DNA of 64,000 bases, from contig NC_135555.1 of the NCBI RefSeq assembly GCF_964340395.1, positions 10,103,931-10,167,930 of the forward strand. The letters are read 5' to 3'. Origin of the DNA: Glandiceps talaboti. Its lineage: Eukaryota > Hemichordata > Enteropneusta > Spengelidae. A program made the position numbers and the translations under genes. Positions 26,601 through 38,500 of the stretch are shown one piece after another (position 1 is the first letter of the stretch; every line of letters starts with the position of its first letter). The notes under the pieces are model-generated. The model did no database searches, was not told the origin of the DNA, and worked only from the letters and a program-made list of their open reading frames with translations.

Positions 26601-28315
26601 ATTTCGATCTGTCTGCTACGGACCTACTTTAGAATAAGAAAGGGTTTCCAATTTACCGTTCCAAAAATAACTTTATTGTACTGTCCTATTGATTCATGGA
26701 ACCATGAATAATATATTGTCCAAAATTGAAGAAACTGTTGGTATTGCAACATATCTGTTTATTTAACAAAACCTCTATTACAAAAAGATGTAAATTTGTA
26801 ATAGTAATTTTTAAAAATTTCTACTCGCTCAAAACACTTGAAAAAAAAATGAATCTCAAAGTTTGGCTGATGTCTCGCTAGCATTGTCAAGAGTTTAAAC
26901 TTTTAACCTGAATATGCAGTGCACATACATGTACTATAACTATCTTTGTTATCATAAAGTTAATCATTTCTTATTCAAGCTATTGGACATGTCAGATCCT
27001 TATTATGGCAAAAATTTGCTGATAGCAAGGTTGCATTATATTTCTGAATTCTAACTCTGAGATTTATGAATTGATGTTACATTGTATGATCACTGCACTC
27101 GACAATGGTGACTGTTTCGTTATGGTATGCAAGTGTATAGACTGTAAGGTACATTGTGTTGCTCCTCCCTCACTGGCCTGCTGCATGCTGTATCTGCTCT
27201 GAAAGGGGTTGCCCGATGTGTGAGGGCGCCCCATCATGGCATACCTTACTGACTAGTATGTGTAATAATATCAACAGTCTTGTGACTCAGGTTATGACTG
27301 TTTATTTACAGGTAACATCCAGACATAGAGATGATGAAGCTGGTGACTATGGTGACAGTGATGGTATGTAGATTTCAGGTTCACATACTGGTATAGTTTT
27401 CTACTTGAGGAGTATCATTTATGAACTAACTACAGTGAATTGACTTTCTGTTGTGTGGTTTATATGTTAATCTGTAAAAGTATGTGTTACTGTAATGTAT
27501 TGGAAACTGTAGATCTTACTATATTTTATCCTCTCTAATGTAGCACTACAATCTTTGCAGAAAAACTGTTGATAACGGTTACAGATTCGCATGTTTCTAC
27601 ATACTGTAAGTTTCAGTACATTTCTTATTTACGGTACCTTGCAGATATTCTAATTGTGAAACTGAGAAAAGGACAAGAATTGAAACTAAGAGCCTATGCC
27701 AGGAAAGGCTTTGCCAAAGAACATGCTAAGTGGAATCCAACAGCTGGGGTATCATTTGAATATGATCCTGATAACGCTTTCAGACACACTGTGTATCCTA
27801 AACCAGAAGAATGGCCAAAGAGTGAATACAGTGAAATAGACGAAGATCAGTGTAAGTACATGTGTCATTCTCAGTACCTTTGATATTATTTTTACTGTGT
27901 GCTTGAAATCCAAAATAGAACAAGAAGGTTGACTTATTCTCAAATGTTCCTCTGCTATAGTGAAGTTGTTAAAAAATGTCAGTACTGGCATAGGGCTGTG
28001 TCAGGAGTGATTTTTGAACAATGGTTTAAGCCTGTTGAAGGACAGTGTTATGTAAAATCTGTATTATGTTATTGTTACTTATTTGAGAGGTCTAATAATC
28101 ATAAATGTGTGTTTCTTGTTTCTTTACCTTCAGCCCAAGCAAAGTTTGATCCATCCAGCAAACCGAATAAATTCTATATAAATGTGGAATCATGTGGTGC
28201 ACTTCGACCAGAAACTATTGTACTGTCAGGACTAAATGTTTTGAAGAAGAAACTAAGTGATCTACAAACTCAACACAGTCATGAAATGCAGAGTGATGTA
28301 CTCACGATAACATAG
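23661..28315 (+). CDS. POLR2C: RNA polymerase II subunit RPB3 (POLR2C)
   Basis: Seven coding exons: 23661-23746, 24626-24744, 25446-25498, 26294-26422, 27312-27363, 27645-27851 and 28134-28315. All junctions are GT-AG with consistent phases, giving 275 residues, the same length as human RPB3. It starts [20 protein letters not shown] and ends [11 protein letters not shown]. The alpha-like dimerisation half has [20 protein letters not shown] and GLIPLTSDE. The zinc-binding loop has four cysteines ([12 protein letters not shown]) in exon 4. The second half has [16 protein letters not shown] and the near-invariant [22 protein letters not shown]3 pairs with RPB11 as the counterpart of the bacterial alpha dimer and nucleates Pol II assembly in the nucleus. 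A short variable acidic loop ([12 protein letters not shown]) spans exons 5-6. It is transcribed divergently from RPRD1. Confidence 0.98.
24879..25222. mobile_element. TTAA-flanked palindromic MITE in POLR2C intron 2
   Basis: TTAA at 24879-24882 and 25219-25222 flanks a sequence beginning AGTGGCCATATGGATGAGAA and ending with its complement. The inverted arms run about 115 bp with few mismatches. The centre holds a second palindrome around GTTATTGTACGTACAATAAC (about 25034-25053). The whole 344 bp could fold into one long hairpin. TTAA duplications are typical of piggyBac-type elements, but no transposase is present to confirm this. Confidence 0.88.
26551..26696. mobile_element. Short hairpin MITE in POLR2C intron 4
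   Basis: The ends GGACAGTAAAAT and GTACTGTCC are inverted, and the inner arms GGAACAGTAAATTGGAAAC and GTTTCCAATTTACCGTTCC also pair, giving arms of about 40 bp around a 60-bp loop. Confidence 0.7.
27141..27252 (-). repeat. Dispersed repeat B, copy 1 (in POLR2C intron 4)
   Basis: It contains GATGTGTGAGGGCGCCC and GGCATACCTTAC and matches the reverse complement of 30513-30606 over about 95 bp. A weaker relative may lie at about 22316-22400. Confidence 0.65.
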
Positions 28316-29901
28316 AGAATATATAGTGCTGGACTTGGTTGTTACCATGAGCTTAGTTTTGCAGTTGACTACCCAAAACAACATCACTGGAACTCTAGAG
28401 GGAGAGAAATGCTGGAACCCAGTTGCACAACTGTGATAGCATTATTGATACTGGGAAGCGACGAAGGAGAAGTACGCCGTGATACAGCGCCCTCAACGTA
28501 CACATTCGTGTAACTTTTGTTTTTGAACATTTATTTCAAAAGAAAATTGATTACCATATATAACTTTTACTTATCAGGTGTTATAGGTTACCAGTATCAA
28601 CATTTTAAAAGATTCAGCACTTCTCAGTTTCTGTATTGAGAAGAAAATGATTTTTTTTTGTTTCTGAAATGTGTATTGGGACATTTGGTGATTACAATAA
28701 AGCTGCCATTATTTCTTTAAGAAAAGAATTATTGCCTTTTATGAATGTATGATGTGTGACATAAATTAGCATTTGACAAAGTAACAAAGATATACAGTGT
28801 GTTTGCGTTCACCATGTGCATGTCCTTGTTATGTGTAGGTTGTCACAGAAGGGAGCCCTCTGGAGATAAAAGTTTGCATGCGGTAATTTTTTTAGGATTG
28901 TGCCCATACCATCAATCTTTTTCCAGTATGTGTGCACTATTGAAATATTTTTATTAGAACCAGGCCCTCTGACTGCACAAACACAACTGCTTTGTTTTGA
29001 AATTGATTCCAGTAGGAACTTGGTATTGAATGTCAATTTCATGAACCCCCCCCCCCCCCTCCAGTTGTTCAGGGTAGTTCAGAATCATTGACAGCTAGCT
29101 TACCACAGTCTTCTTTGTTATCTTTTTTGTTTAAAACTATCTCTTTTTTGTCCAATTCCGACATCGAGTCACTGTAAAACTTAACCACATGGCTTAGCTA
29201 AGAGTAGAAAAATAGAAAGTGTTTGCAAGACCAGAAAAGATACAGCTCATGAAATGTGATGTTACCAAATTCGTATACCTAGGCTATGACTTTATCACAC
29301 TATTTCTTATTATCTAGCAAGTACAGATCCCAATCTCAGGCTGTACTGTGACTGGTCTAAGAAAATGTGAAGTTGCGATTAATTCACTGAGGTGATGTTT
29401 TGGTATTTATCAAGAACAGTAATATTTGGACGCATTGTCGTGTGCGTTTGCTGACTGATTGGTTCACGACCTTTCCTCGGATTTGTAGGAAATCTGTAGC
29501 CTACGAATGTGAAAAGAACTTGTGTATTTATGGTTTTGAGACAAATGGGGGCGCTCTCTATGTTTGATTCTTGGGTCATACCAAGGTCATTTGTGGGAGA
29601 AGCTCTAACTTCTGAGGACTGTCGGAAATCCCTGGTCGGAAAATCAAGACTCGTCAAAAGGTGAGATAGTCTTGCCGACAAGAAGGTAAAGTCGGGGACT
29701 TTGGATTTTTGAGTCCTGAATTTTGGGCGAGGTCAAACCCCGGATCAGACTCAAGTCTCGTCGCCGAGTAGTCCTGCAAGGCGAATGGTCGTTGTCATTC
29801 ATAGTTGTCGGCATGCATGCCTTCATATTATCATAAGGCTTCATTCTGATTATTCATCAAGTAATTTATTTCTACTATTCAAATACAGACACCCCTCAGA
29901 A
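28316..29901. other. POLR2C 3' region and 5' region of the AlbA_2 gene
   Basis: After the POLR2C polyadenylation signal, no coding exon is seen. A good donor (AAAAG then GTGAGA) at 29661 and an acceptor (TTCAAATACAG) ending at 29889 suggest a non-coding first exon of the next gene ending at 29660. A C homopolymer occurs at about 29046-29059. Confidence 0.5.
28696..28701 (+). terminator. Polyadenylation signal of POLR2C
   Basis: AATAAA 381 bases after the stop codon, followed by a T-rich stretch. Confidence 0.6.
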
Positions 29902-32900
29902 ATGGCAGACGCTCACAAAGACAATCATGTTATCACAAGTTACAAATCTGTCAAATTGAAATCAAGAAAACGGTATTATGTACGATATTCAGTTGTACCC
30001 TTTGAAGAAGATTTTACCCACGAGTTCAAAGGTCATCGTAATCTGTGCATGGAAGACTTGCCTGTCTGGAGCTACCAGTCAGGCTGTGGCAGAAGAACAA
30101 GAAGACCAATATCTAGGTATGATAGTATGAAGTCACAGTAAGGCAATCAATGAAAAATGTATGGTATGAGAATGGTACAATGTATTAATACCATGCACAA
30201 ACCAAGATATGTTTTTGAACAGAAAATGTGGATTCGGATGTATACCCAGGTTATTCAACGTCATGACAACCAGTGTCTACATCAATGGTTCTGTGGTGCT
30301 CACTTTTCATAAATTATGGTTTAGGAGGTACAATTGAATTATATTATTCTTCGATATTTTTGGTCATTCTGCTGGAAAATACTCATGACCTAAGGGTTTA
30401 TCACATGTTTAGCTATTCACAGTGACAAGGCCCCATAAATCACTAGTGTTTTCCTTGGCTGAACAAAGAACAATATTGGGAATGATATGTAACTATACCT
30501 GACGCAGGCGTACTCTGTAAGGTATGCCACGACAGGGCGCCCTCACACATCAGTCTACCCTTTTCACAGATAGAGCAGGTCAGTGAAGGTGGAGTGATCG
30601 ATATGACATGTCTTTCAGTCTAGCACAGGCCAAATTGAACAAAAATATTAAGAAGATGATATTTATACTCTGGCCATTCTACAGCCTGATATTGTCTTTC
30701 ATTCTGCAGTACTCAAAAACCCGAGTCCAAACATTCAAATTCTGTATTATCCTTCCCAAATTAACATAAATTATACTTGAGGTATGATTATATATTCCAA
30801 AGTAAATGTTTTCATTGAGCCAACAAATACTACTGTCCTTGGAGTTTTGTCACTTCACGTCTATGCCTCGTAGTGACAAGGCCCCTTGGGTCACTCATAG
30901 TTTCCTTGGTTGAACCATAGACCCTACAGAAAGGTCTATGGTTAAACTAAGAACAATATTGGGGAACAACATTCTCGCAAACCAGAGCTGTTATTTCTTC
31001 CGCTGCACTTCAAAATAAAAGTGGGGTGGCATGTTAAGAACGGTGTCGTAAAACAGGCTGTGGTTTGCGACGATGGGGAACAATATCTAAGTATTGTACG
31101 GCTGCTTTTCAGATAATATTACTCAGGCATAGGTATAGGCATGCACAGGCAATATTGTCTATGGTGCAACTAACAACTGTCTTATATTTTTTCAGGGCAC
31201 TGTGTGCATTTCTGAACACAACTAAAGGTGGCACTGTATACCTTGGTATAGTTGACGATGGTACAGTTAAAGGCATACGACTTACACAGTATCAAAAAGA
31301 TCATATCGTGTTAGGTATTGAAGATGTACTGAGTAGATTTAATCCACCTGTACCTAAACATATGTGGCATTTAGAGTTTGTGCCAATTGTAGACAAAGAT
31401 TGTCTAAATCTCAGTGAGGAGTGTTCACCCGAAGCAAGGTAATCGTATCGTATTTTATTCTGATACATATATACTATTATATACACAAGTATTGATAAAA
31501 TAATCAAAGGGCATGCAGTAGACAGCATAGGCACTCTTTCCATAGTTTCATCTACATCAGTCTGTAATTTTTGGAAAGATATCCTGCAAACAAACAGACA
31601 AAACAAACAAGCAAACCGAAATATAAATATATATTCCAATAAGATGGTATGTATATGAGAGAGATAGATAAACAGATTATCGATAGATAGATAGATAGAT
31701 AGCTTCATTCATTCATTCATTTTCTTTAGGCTGCCACCATTCATTTCTACACCTTTCACTAAAGATAAAATGTAAATTTCTTTACTTTCTTCCAGTGCTG
31801 ATGTTCTGAATGACAGTAGAAGACTGAAACCACATGTCTTCAGAACCAAGGAATACTGCTGGTGTGATAAAGATGCTGTGGCTCAGTTTAATGTGGTTAG
31901 TAATCGTTATCACACCCCTATGTCTCAATAATGGTGCAGTCTTTCCTGCAGATAATGATATGAATATACCAAACAGTTGACAAATGTAGTGATTCATGTT
32001 AAGTTCAGCAATTATTATTGCAACAGTTTTGGATGAAAATTAACCATGATTTTCAACTAGTCATAATAATGATGTATTGTTTTTTAGCACAAGTGAAGTA
32101 AGGCTCAAGCATTTTATAGGTATGGTAGTGTGTGTGTGTGCATCTGTCTGTCTGTCTGTGTGTCGATGTGTGTGACTGTGTATATGTCTGTGTCTGTATG
32201 TATGAGTGAGAGCAAACAATTTCAAACCAAAAACAGCTAGGCAAATTGCCTTGATATTTCACTGTGGTAGTATTTAGTGTGTGTACCGGTAGTTTGTAAA
32301 TCACACAGGGGTATGATATTTTTTCCAGTCACATGTTGAAGTCTGTTGAAGTTTTCCTGTCACAATGTCCGATTTCAATCACACCTTGTCATAGTCCATT
32401 CATATATTTGCTACTTTCCAGGGTGTTGTTATGAGTGACTATGTTATCGAAGTGACAATACATTCCTATGACATCAGTCATCCACAAAATGAACAGCTCA
32501 CAAAAGCAGATCTCAAACTGCCGCCTATTTTTGAAAATGAAGAAGGCAGAGCATTTTTCAGAAGACAAGCAAGTTTATTCACTGTAAGTAATGTTGGATC
32601 TTATTAATACATTTATCTTGTCATGGAGACCTCCAGAGAGTAATGGGATGGGGCATAGATCTTGGAGGGGTCCCCTCCAAGATTGTTATGGATGTGAGGT
32701 TGTGTTGAATACGGGTGTTACAAGTGGTTACTCCAGTTTGGATTTCAGCCATTGCTGGATTTGTTCCTAACCTTTTCTCAACTGTGCTATGTAATGCAAA
32801 TCTAGCACAAAGGTGAAATTCAGACTACACTAATGGCTCCATGCATTTGATATTTTATTTAAGACTTTTCTGTGTGTGTGTGTGTGTGTGTGTGTGGTGG

Positions 32901-33257
32901 TGGTGGGGGTTGTGGTGGTGGTGGGGGGGGGGGGGTTATCACCAATCAATCATCTAATCAGATTTGTAAAGCACCAAACTCAAGACCATTGTTCTGTTTA
33001 TTGGTGTTGAATGGTTAGATCACACCATATGCTTTGTTGAACAATTTTACTTTGAATTCTGGAGGTCTGATGGATGTAAAGTCCTAGTGAGTTCCAAATT
33101 AAATGATTGAATGGTTATTTGTTTTTGTTTTTTTGTCTCTCAGTACACAATGCAAGAGATTACAGAGCTTACCAAGCAACAAGTCAGAGACTATTACCAG
33201 CCTATTGTGGATAAACTTAGACATCAGTTATGTGAACTCAGGCAACAAGCAGAGTGA
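29902..33257 (+). CDS. Schlafen-type AlbA_2 domain protein
   Basis: Five coding exons: 29902-30116, 31196-31438, 31796-31895, 32422-32583 and 33144-33257, in consistent phases (2, 2, 0, 0), encode 277 residues. The start ATG lies 13 bases after a probable 5'-leader acceptor. Residues 30-110 match the AlbA_2 (Schlafen/AAA_4) fold: THEFKGHRN, then RRPISRALCAFLNTTKGGTV and YLGIVDDGTVKGI, the family's FK and GG-hGV-dDG core. The C-terminus ends in a Gln/Leu-rich helix (QLCELRQQAE). Vertebrate Schlafens use this domain in tRNA/rRNA binding or cleavage, but the acidic catalytic triad of SLFN13-type nucleases cannot be checked here, so nuclease activity is not claimed. There is no helicase module, so it resembles small Schlafen-like proteins. 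AATAAA lies at 33639-33644. Confidence 0.85.
30418..30500. repeat. Dispersed repeat A copy
   Basis: It shares GTGACAAGGCCCC and TTGGCTGAACAAAGAACAAT followed by ATTGGG with 30843-30966 and, in part, with 62502-62619 and 11190-11260. It lies in intron 1 of the AlbA_2 gene. Confidence 0.65.
30513..30606 (+). repeat. Dispersed repeat B, copy 2
   Basis: Reverse-complement match to 27141-27252 (GTAAGGTATGCC, GGGCGCCCTCACACATC, GAGCAGGTCAGTGAAGG). Confidence 0.65.
30843..30966. repeat. Dispersed repeat A copy with nested hairpin
   Basis: The same family words as 30418-30500, with CATAGACC and GGTCTATG forming a small internal hairpin at about 30915-30944. Confidence 0.65.
32874..32936. repeat. 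GT/GGT/G-rich simple repeat
   Basis: TG units, then GGTGGTGG units, then a run of G, in intron 4 of the AlbA_2 gene. Confidence 0.93.
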
Positions 33258-34367
33258 TGGAAACCCACACTTTTGATACAATGTCTTTCTCTTTATTCAT
33301 GTTGTATGCAAAGTAACTTGTTCTAGAAACCATTTCTATCTTTTTATATCTATTTAAAGGGGTATTAGCCGAGTTTCCATGTTTTTGGATGTAATTTTTG
33401 CTGCATGTTTAAAACGAGCATGACACTCTATAGTCCAAGAGAAATATGTAAAAAAAAACTTTGTCAAGTTGCACAGTAATATATTTGACTCACGTGAGGT
33501 GAGCATTGGTTTATGAAATCTTATTTTTCCCCACAACTGTATAGATGAGAACTTTATTACATGCTTTTGTTGACTCATTTTAGCATAATAGTTGTTTCAC
33601 TTACTGCATCAAGATGAAGTGTTCTCATTTCATATCATAAATAAATTTTCAAACGTAAGTACAAATAAGGCTACTGATCTGGTTTCTCACACAGAATGTT
33701 GTACAACATTGATAGACAGTGGAACCAAACGATAAAGAAAAAGTCTTCATAGATGACACAGCACCTCAAATACTTGTAGGTGACTTGCTTTAAAAAAATT
33801 GTGGCAACACAGAAATACTAAAATGTCTGGTATGGCTGGATTTTGATGAATGATCCTGAGGTCAAAGGTCAAGGTCTCAAAAGAAAGTTTACACCTAATA
33901 TTATAGGGATAGACACTTGAATGGACTCAATGTATTAAAGTTTTTGACTTACAGTAAATCATGATTGTTCACTACAAATATGGCCACCATTCAGTTAAAA
34001 GTTGTGAGTACCATAAGTACATTTGTAATGCATGTATTATCTTCTCTTTCTGCAGACATCATTTTGCAAGACGATGGCCACACACATAATGCTACAGATT
34101 GTCTTCAACATGCAAAAAATGGCTTCATTTTGGGTAACTGACTGAAGTAGCAGAGGAGAGAAAAATGACTAATGCTACATTCAGATATCTGTAGAAACAT
34201 GCCCCTCCAAATTGCAGACCATATCTAGCGAAACTTCTAATGCAAATTATTTCTAAAATTTTTTTATTTTTTGGTCAAATTGGTAGACTCAGGGAGCTAT
34301 TGGGCAGAATCAGTAAGACCCATCAAACACTAGACAAATAGCAAGGCAATTGGTTAGTGATTTCAAG

Positions 34368-34412
<45 letters not shown>

Positions 34413-35197
34413 CAGGTGTACAGACACAAACTTTATGTGTACAGCAGTACTGAATGTTGAAAGAGTTGAGATATAAAAGCCTTGTAACAAACACTAACAT
34501 GTCACAGACAAAACAAGCTGTATACTGTATAATACTTTATTTTTGCAGTTTTAACAATTTCTTTTCCAAAATCTAAAAGTAAAATTCACATAACGAAGAC
34601 AACTTATTGTTGCAGCAAATCCTAAACCATTCAAAATTCATAATTTGTTTTGTTTTTATCATCACAGGCATAACTTGCCCATAGTCCATGCAAAAACAAC
34701 TATTACATACTTTCAACGACCAAGTTCTGACACTTGATGCTGCTGGCATTAGTAGTAGTACAGAGGCCAGGTAACCTCTTACAATTGCTCCTACACATTT
34801 ATTAAAAATTGATTTGAATGTGTAGTTTATCAGTTGCAAATCAAAGTTTTCAAAAACAAGAACCAAAATATTGATAATTTTATAATAAGGAACTCCTCTC
34901 TACTCAGCTGTCGATAGTTTGGCCTCCATCAGTGCTATATGAGCTCCATAATGTAGATAGCTTCTGTACTCTTTGCCTATACATCCAGACCACGACTGTA
35001 TTACAATAAGTCTCTAAAGTCTCTCTAGTTTGGTAATGATGATCTTCACAATATTACAATAAACAAATACTGACTGCTTCAAAGAGTTTTCTATTTTAAG
35101 TACACTGCTGATGATAAAGAGTACTATTACAAAGAAAAGCCACTGTCTATTTTGATGGCATTCAATATTGTTGAAGCTGTTTTTTCTCACCAGACCA
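33258..35197. other. Convergent intergenic region between AlbA_2 gene and zinc-finger gene
   Basis: The two genes end towards each other. It holds AATAAA of the plus-strand gene (33639-33644), a CA microsatellite (34371-34408) and a minus-strand AATAAA at 34536-34541 that may end the zinc-finger transcript about 660 bp after its stop. No coding exon was seen. Confidence 0.5.
34371..34408. repeat. CA dinucleotide microsatellite
   Basis: Nineteen CA units. Confidence 0.98.
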
Positions 35198-35599
35198 TTA
35201 TCTCCTTCTGTTACCTCTAACTTTCCTTGGAATACCTCGACCACCACCACTACCCTTCCTTTGCCTACCACGTCCACCACCAGTACCACTACCCTTCCTT
35301 GGCCTAACGCGTCCACCTCCAGTACCACTATTCTTCCTTGGACTACCACGCCCACCCCAACCACCACTACCCTCCCTTGGCTTACCATGACTTTCAATGT
35401 TTGACCTTGCATTAAATCTTCTTTGGCGACTCACTTGACTACCTCTATTGTGTTGATTAGAACTTTTGTTTGAATTCCCAAGTCCTCTTTGGTTAGTTGG
35501 ATGGTTTCGATGATTTCTGCTTTTTCCAGGTCCACTCTGGCCACTTGCTCCAAGATTTTTATTTCCTCTTTTAAATGCCTTCATATCCTTTACATTTTC
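35198..35599 (-). CDS. Basic Gly/Arg/Ser-rich last exon of the zinc-finger gene
   Basis: The final 133 residues start [15 protein letters not shown] and then become Asn/Gln/Arg-rich. They end in four or five tandem variants of [13 protein letters not shown]-like units followed by GNRRR and a TAA stop. Such Gly/Arg tails commonly bind nucleic acid and are arginine-methylated; this is inference. The DNA shows a matching repeat of about 30-36 bp at 35230-35390. Confidence 0.75.
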   Translation of the reverse strand, partial: ENVKDMKAFKRGNKNLGASGQSGPGKSRNHRNHPTNQRGLGNSNKSSNQHNRGSQVSRQRRFNARSNIESHGKPREGSGGWGGRGSPRKNSGTGGGRVRPRKGSGTGGGRGRQRKGSGGGRGIPRKVRGNRRR

Positions 35600-38500
35600 C
35601 TGTCAAAAAAAATAAAGTTTCAATTATAGATTTCTTGAGTATATCATCTAGTCTATGTATGTAGCAGTTTGAAATGACATTTTTTACATTTTTTTAAAAC
35701 ACATTTTTAGTGCAATTTACATCCACGGTATATCTATATGCGAATGAATGAATGGAAAGTTATGGATTATCATCAAGTCTATGTATAATCCTTGACTTTG
35801 TGCTGCGCAATGAAGTGATATGAAGAAAATAGGTAAACCAATGTTACTTTACTGCAGAGGAAGTGCCAATGGTTACACAAGTCATACTCACATTTATGCA
35901 TGTCAATTAATAAAGATATTTATTGATATGATAAAAACATACGGCTAAGAAGTGTTTATATACGTGGACATATATTTGTAGATGGTACATACCATATATC
36001 TTCGACAGTGACCTGCAGTTTGACAATGCCCAATGAGTCCGTACTCTGGATCAATGAAGAACTGTTCACAGGCCATACAATAAAAGCCAGGATTTATAAA
36101 ATTTTGACCTAAAGTACAAAGAAACAAGGTTCTAAGTAAGTATTTAAGTTATTTACTATATGAGGTGTAACTATGTATAAGCTATTTTACCAGTGATAAG
36201 TTTATCCCCTGACTACAATCACATCTTATTGTTGCACATCTTTGTGTCTGTCTACTGTACATCATTCTTATTCACAGACAAGGTAAGCTACAAAGATCAT
36301 TTTATGAATGGAAAACCCATGCAAACCTCCTCTGACCCATACTGTTTCTTGTAGAGAAAGGAAAGTCAAAATGCAAAAGTATTGTAACAGCTATCACATA
36401 TACAATAATAAACTTTATTTGTTCAAATAAATACAGACATTTGTTGAATATGTCAAATTTGTTAAATATATTTACATATATCAATTTGAAACTATATTTC
36501 TATACTTTAAGTTTCATACCTATAGCTTTCTCCTCTTCATAACCAGAGGCAAAGTCCTCATCCTTCATTGAGTCATCTTCTTCCTTTGAGGTGCTTCCAG
36601 CGTCGGGACTTACATCATCACCCACATGGTCATCACCATCATTGCCAATACCATCATCACTGCCGTCATCAACATCATCATCACCACCATCACCATCTTC
36701 ATCAATATCATCATCATCATCATCAGTGTTATCCTCACCTACTTCATCCATAACAACAAATAAACCTTCTTCATCGCTGTCTTGATAAAAAACACCAACA
36801 TCCATTTCCTCTTCACCATCAGATCTTTCATGTTCATCTTCAACATTCTCTGTGTGATTGTTTCCTTCAGTAAGTTTTTCCTCCTGGTTGTCAGTCTCAA
36901 TTCTGGCACCTTGATGAGACAGTGATAGAGTTTTTGTTTCATCTTCAATGACATCCAAAGCTAGTGTTGTGATGAAAGGCACAGATTGATCTGGTTCAGG
37001 TTCAACTGGTTCTACTTTTTCAGTAAATTGTATTTCAACATCTGTTTCAACTTTCAAAGATTTATGGTCAACAATCTGTGCCTTTTTATCTTTGGTTGTT
37101 TTTTCATCAAGATTGTCACTATTGTCAACTTTAATTTCCTCTCCGATAACACCAGATGGCACATCTTCACTACCCTGTCCAGACTGTATGTTAACTTTCT
37201 CATTGATTACAGTCAATTCTCTCTCCTCTGCCACTGTAACTCCTGTACCTTTACTCTGTTCTTGTTCAAATGTGGACTGCATAGTTTCTGTTTGACTTGT
37301 TCCAGGTATGACATCATCTTCCACCAATTCACTCTTTTTAGTTTCACCTTTGATTTCCTCTTCAATAACACCAGATGACACATCTTTACAATCCTGTCTG
37401 GATAGCATGTTAAATTTCTCACTAATCTTAGTTAATTTTCTCTCCTCTGTTACTTCAGTCACTTTAACCATAGTCATTTCTACTTCACCCACTGACTGGC
37501 TGGGTCCAGTTGTTTCTATTTTCTCAATTTCTACTGCACACACTGACTGGCTCGGTTCAGTTGTTTTTATTTTCTCAATTTCTACTGCACCCATTGACAG
37601 GCTGGGTTCAGTTATTTTTATTTTCTCAATTTCTACTGCACCCATTGACAGGCTGGGTTCAGTTATTTCTATTTTCTCAATTTCTACTGCACCCACTGAC
37701 TGGCTGGGTTCAGTTGTTTCTATTTTCTCAATTTCTACTGCACCCACTGACTGGCTGGGTTCAGTTGTTTCTATTTTCTCAATTTCTACTGCACCCACTG
37801 ACAGGCTGGGTTCAGTTATTTCTATTTTCTCAATTTCTACTGCACCCACTGACTGGCTGGGTTCAGTTGTTTCTATTTTCTCAATTTCTACTGCACCCAC
37901 TGACTGGCTGGGTTCAGTTGTTTCTATTTTCTCAGATTTCCTACAAGTCCCAACATCTGCTACACTAGCTGTTCTTCCAAATGTTGAAATATCAAAATGT
38001 TGACAGTGTTCCTCGCTAATGCCTGATTTTCTTGATTCTGCATCCTCTGTTTTGCTATTTTCAAATGTGTTAGCATATATTTTCCCATCAACAAACTCTC
38101 TCCTTTCCTCACTTGATTTTGGTTTATCTTGACTGTCTTTCTCCTTCAGTTCCAGACTTTCTGTTGACTCAAGAAGTCTTGAACTGCCTTCGTCTGTTTC
38201 CTCAATCATGTCAACAACCTCCATACGTGTTTGATCACTTTTATCCTCCTCTGGTGGGGATCTGGCAATATTTTTATTTGTCAACGTTATCGTAAGTGTT
38301 TCTAGTATCATTGGTTTGTTGAAGTGTAATTGTTCTTCAGTTAGTTCAGACACACATGTAGCTTGCATTTCATCTGGTATACCTTTTTGTGAGTGTTCTT
38401 CAGTTGGTTCAGACACGTGTGTAGATTTAGATTGCATTTTGTCTGGTTCACCCTTATGTAGTTTTTCTTCAGCTGATTCAGACACACATGTAGATTGCAT

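Noticed and set aside
37308-38003. 231-codon plus-strand frame with a regular repeat
   Set aside because: It mirrors the 51-bp repeat of the acidic exon on the other strand, which has splice sites and an in-frame finger half.
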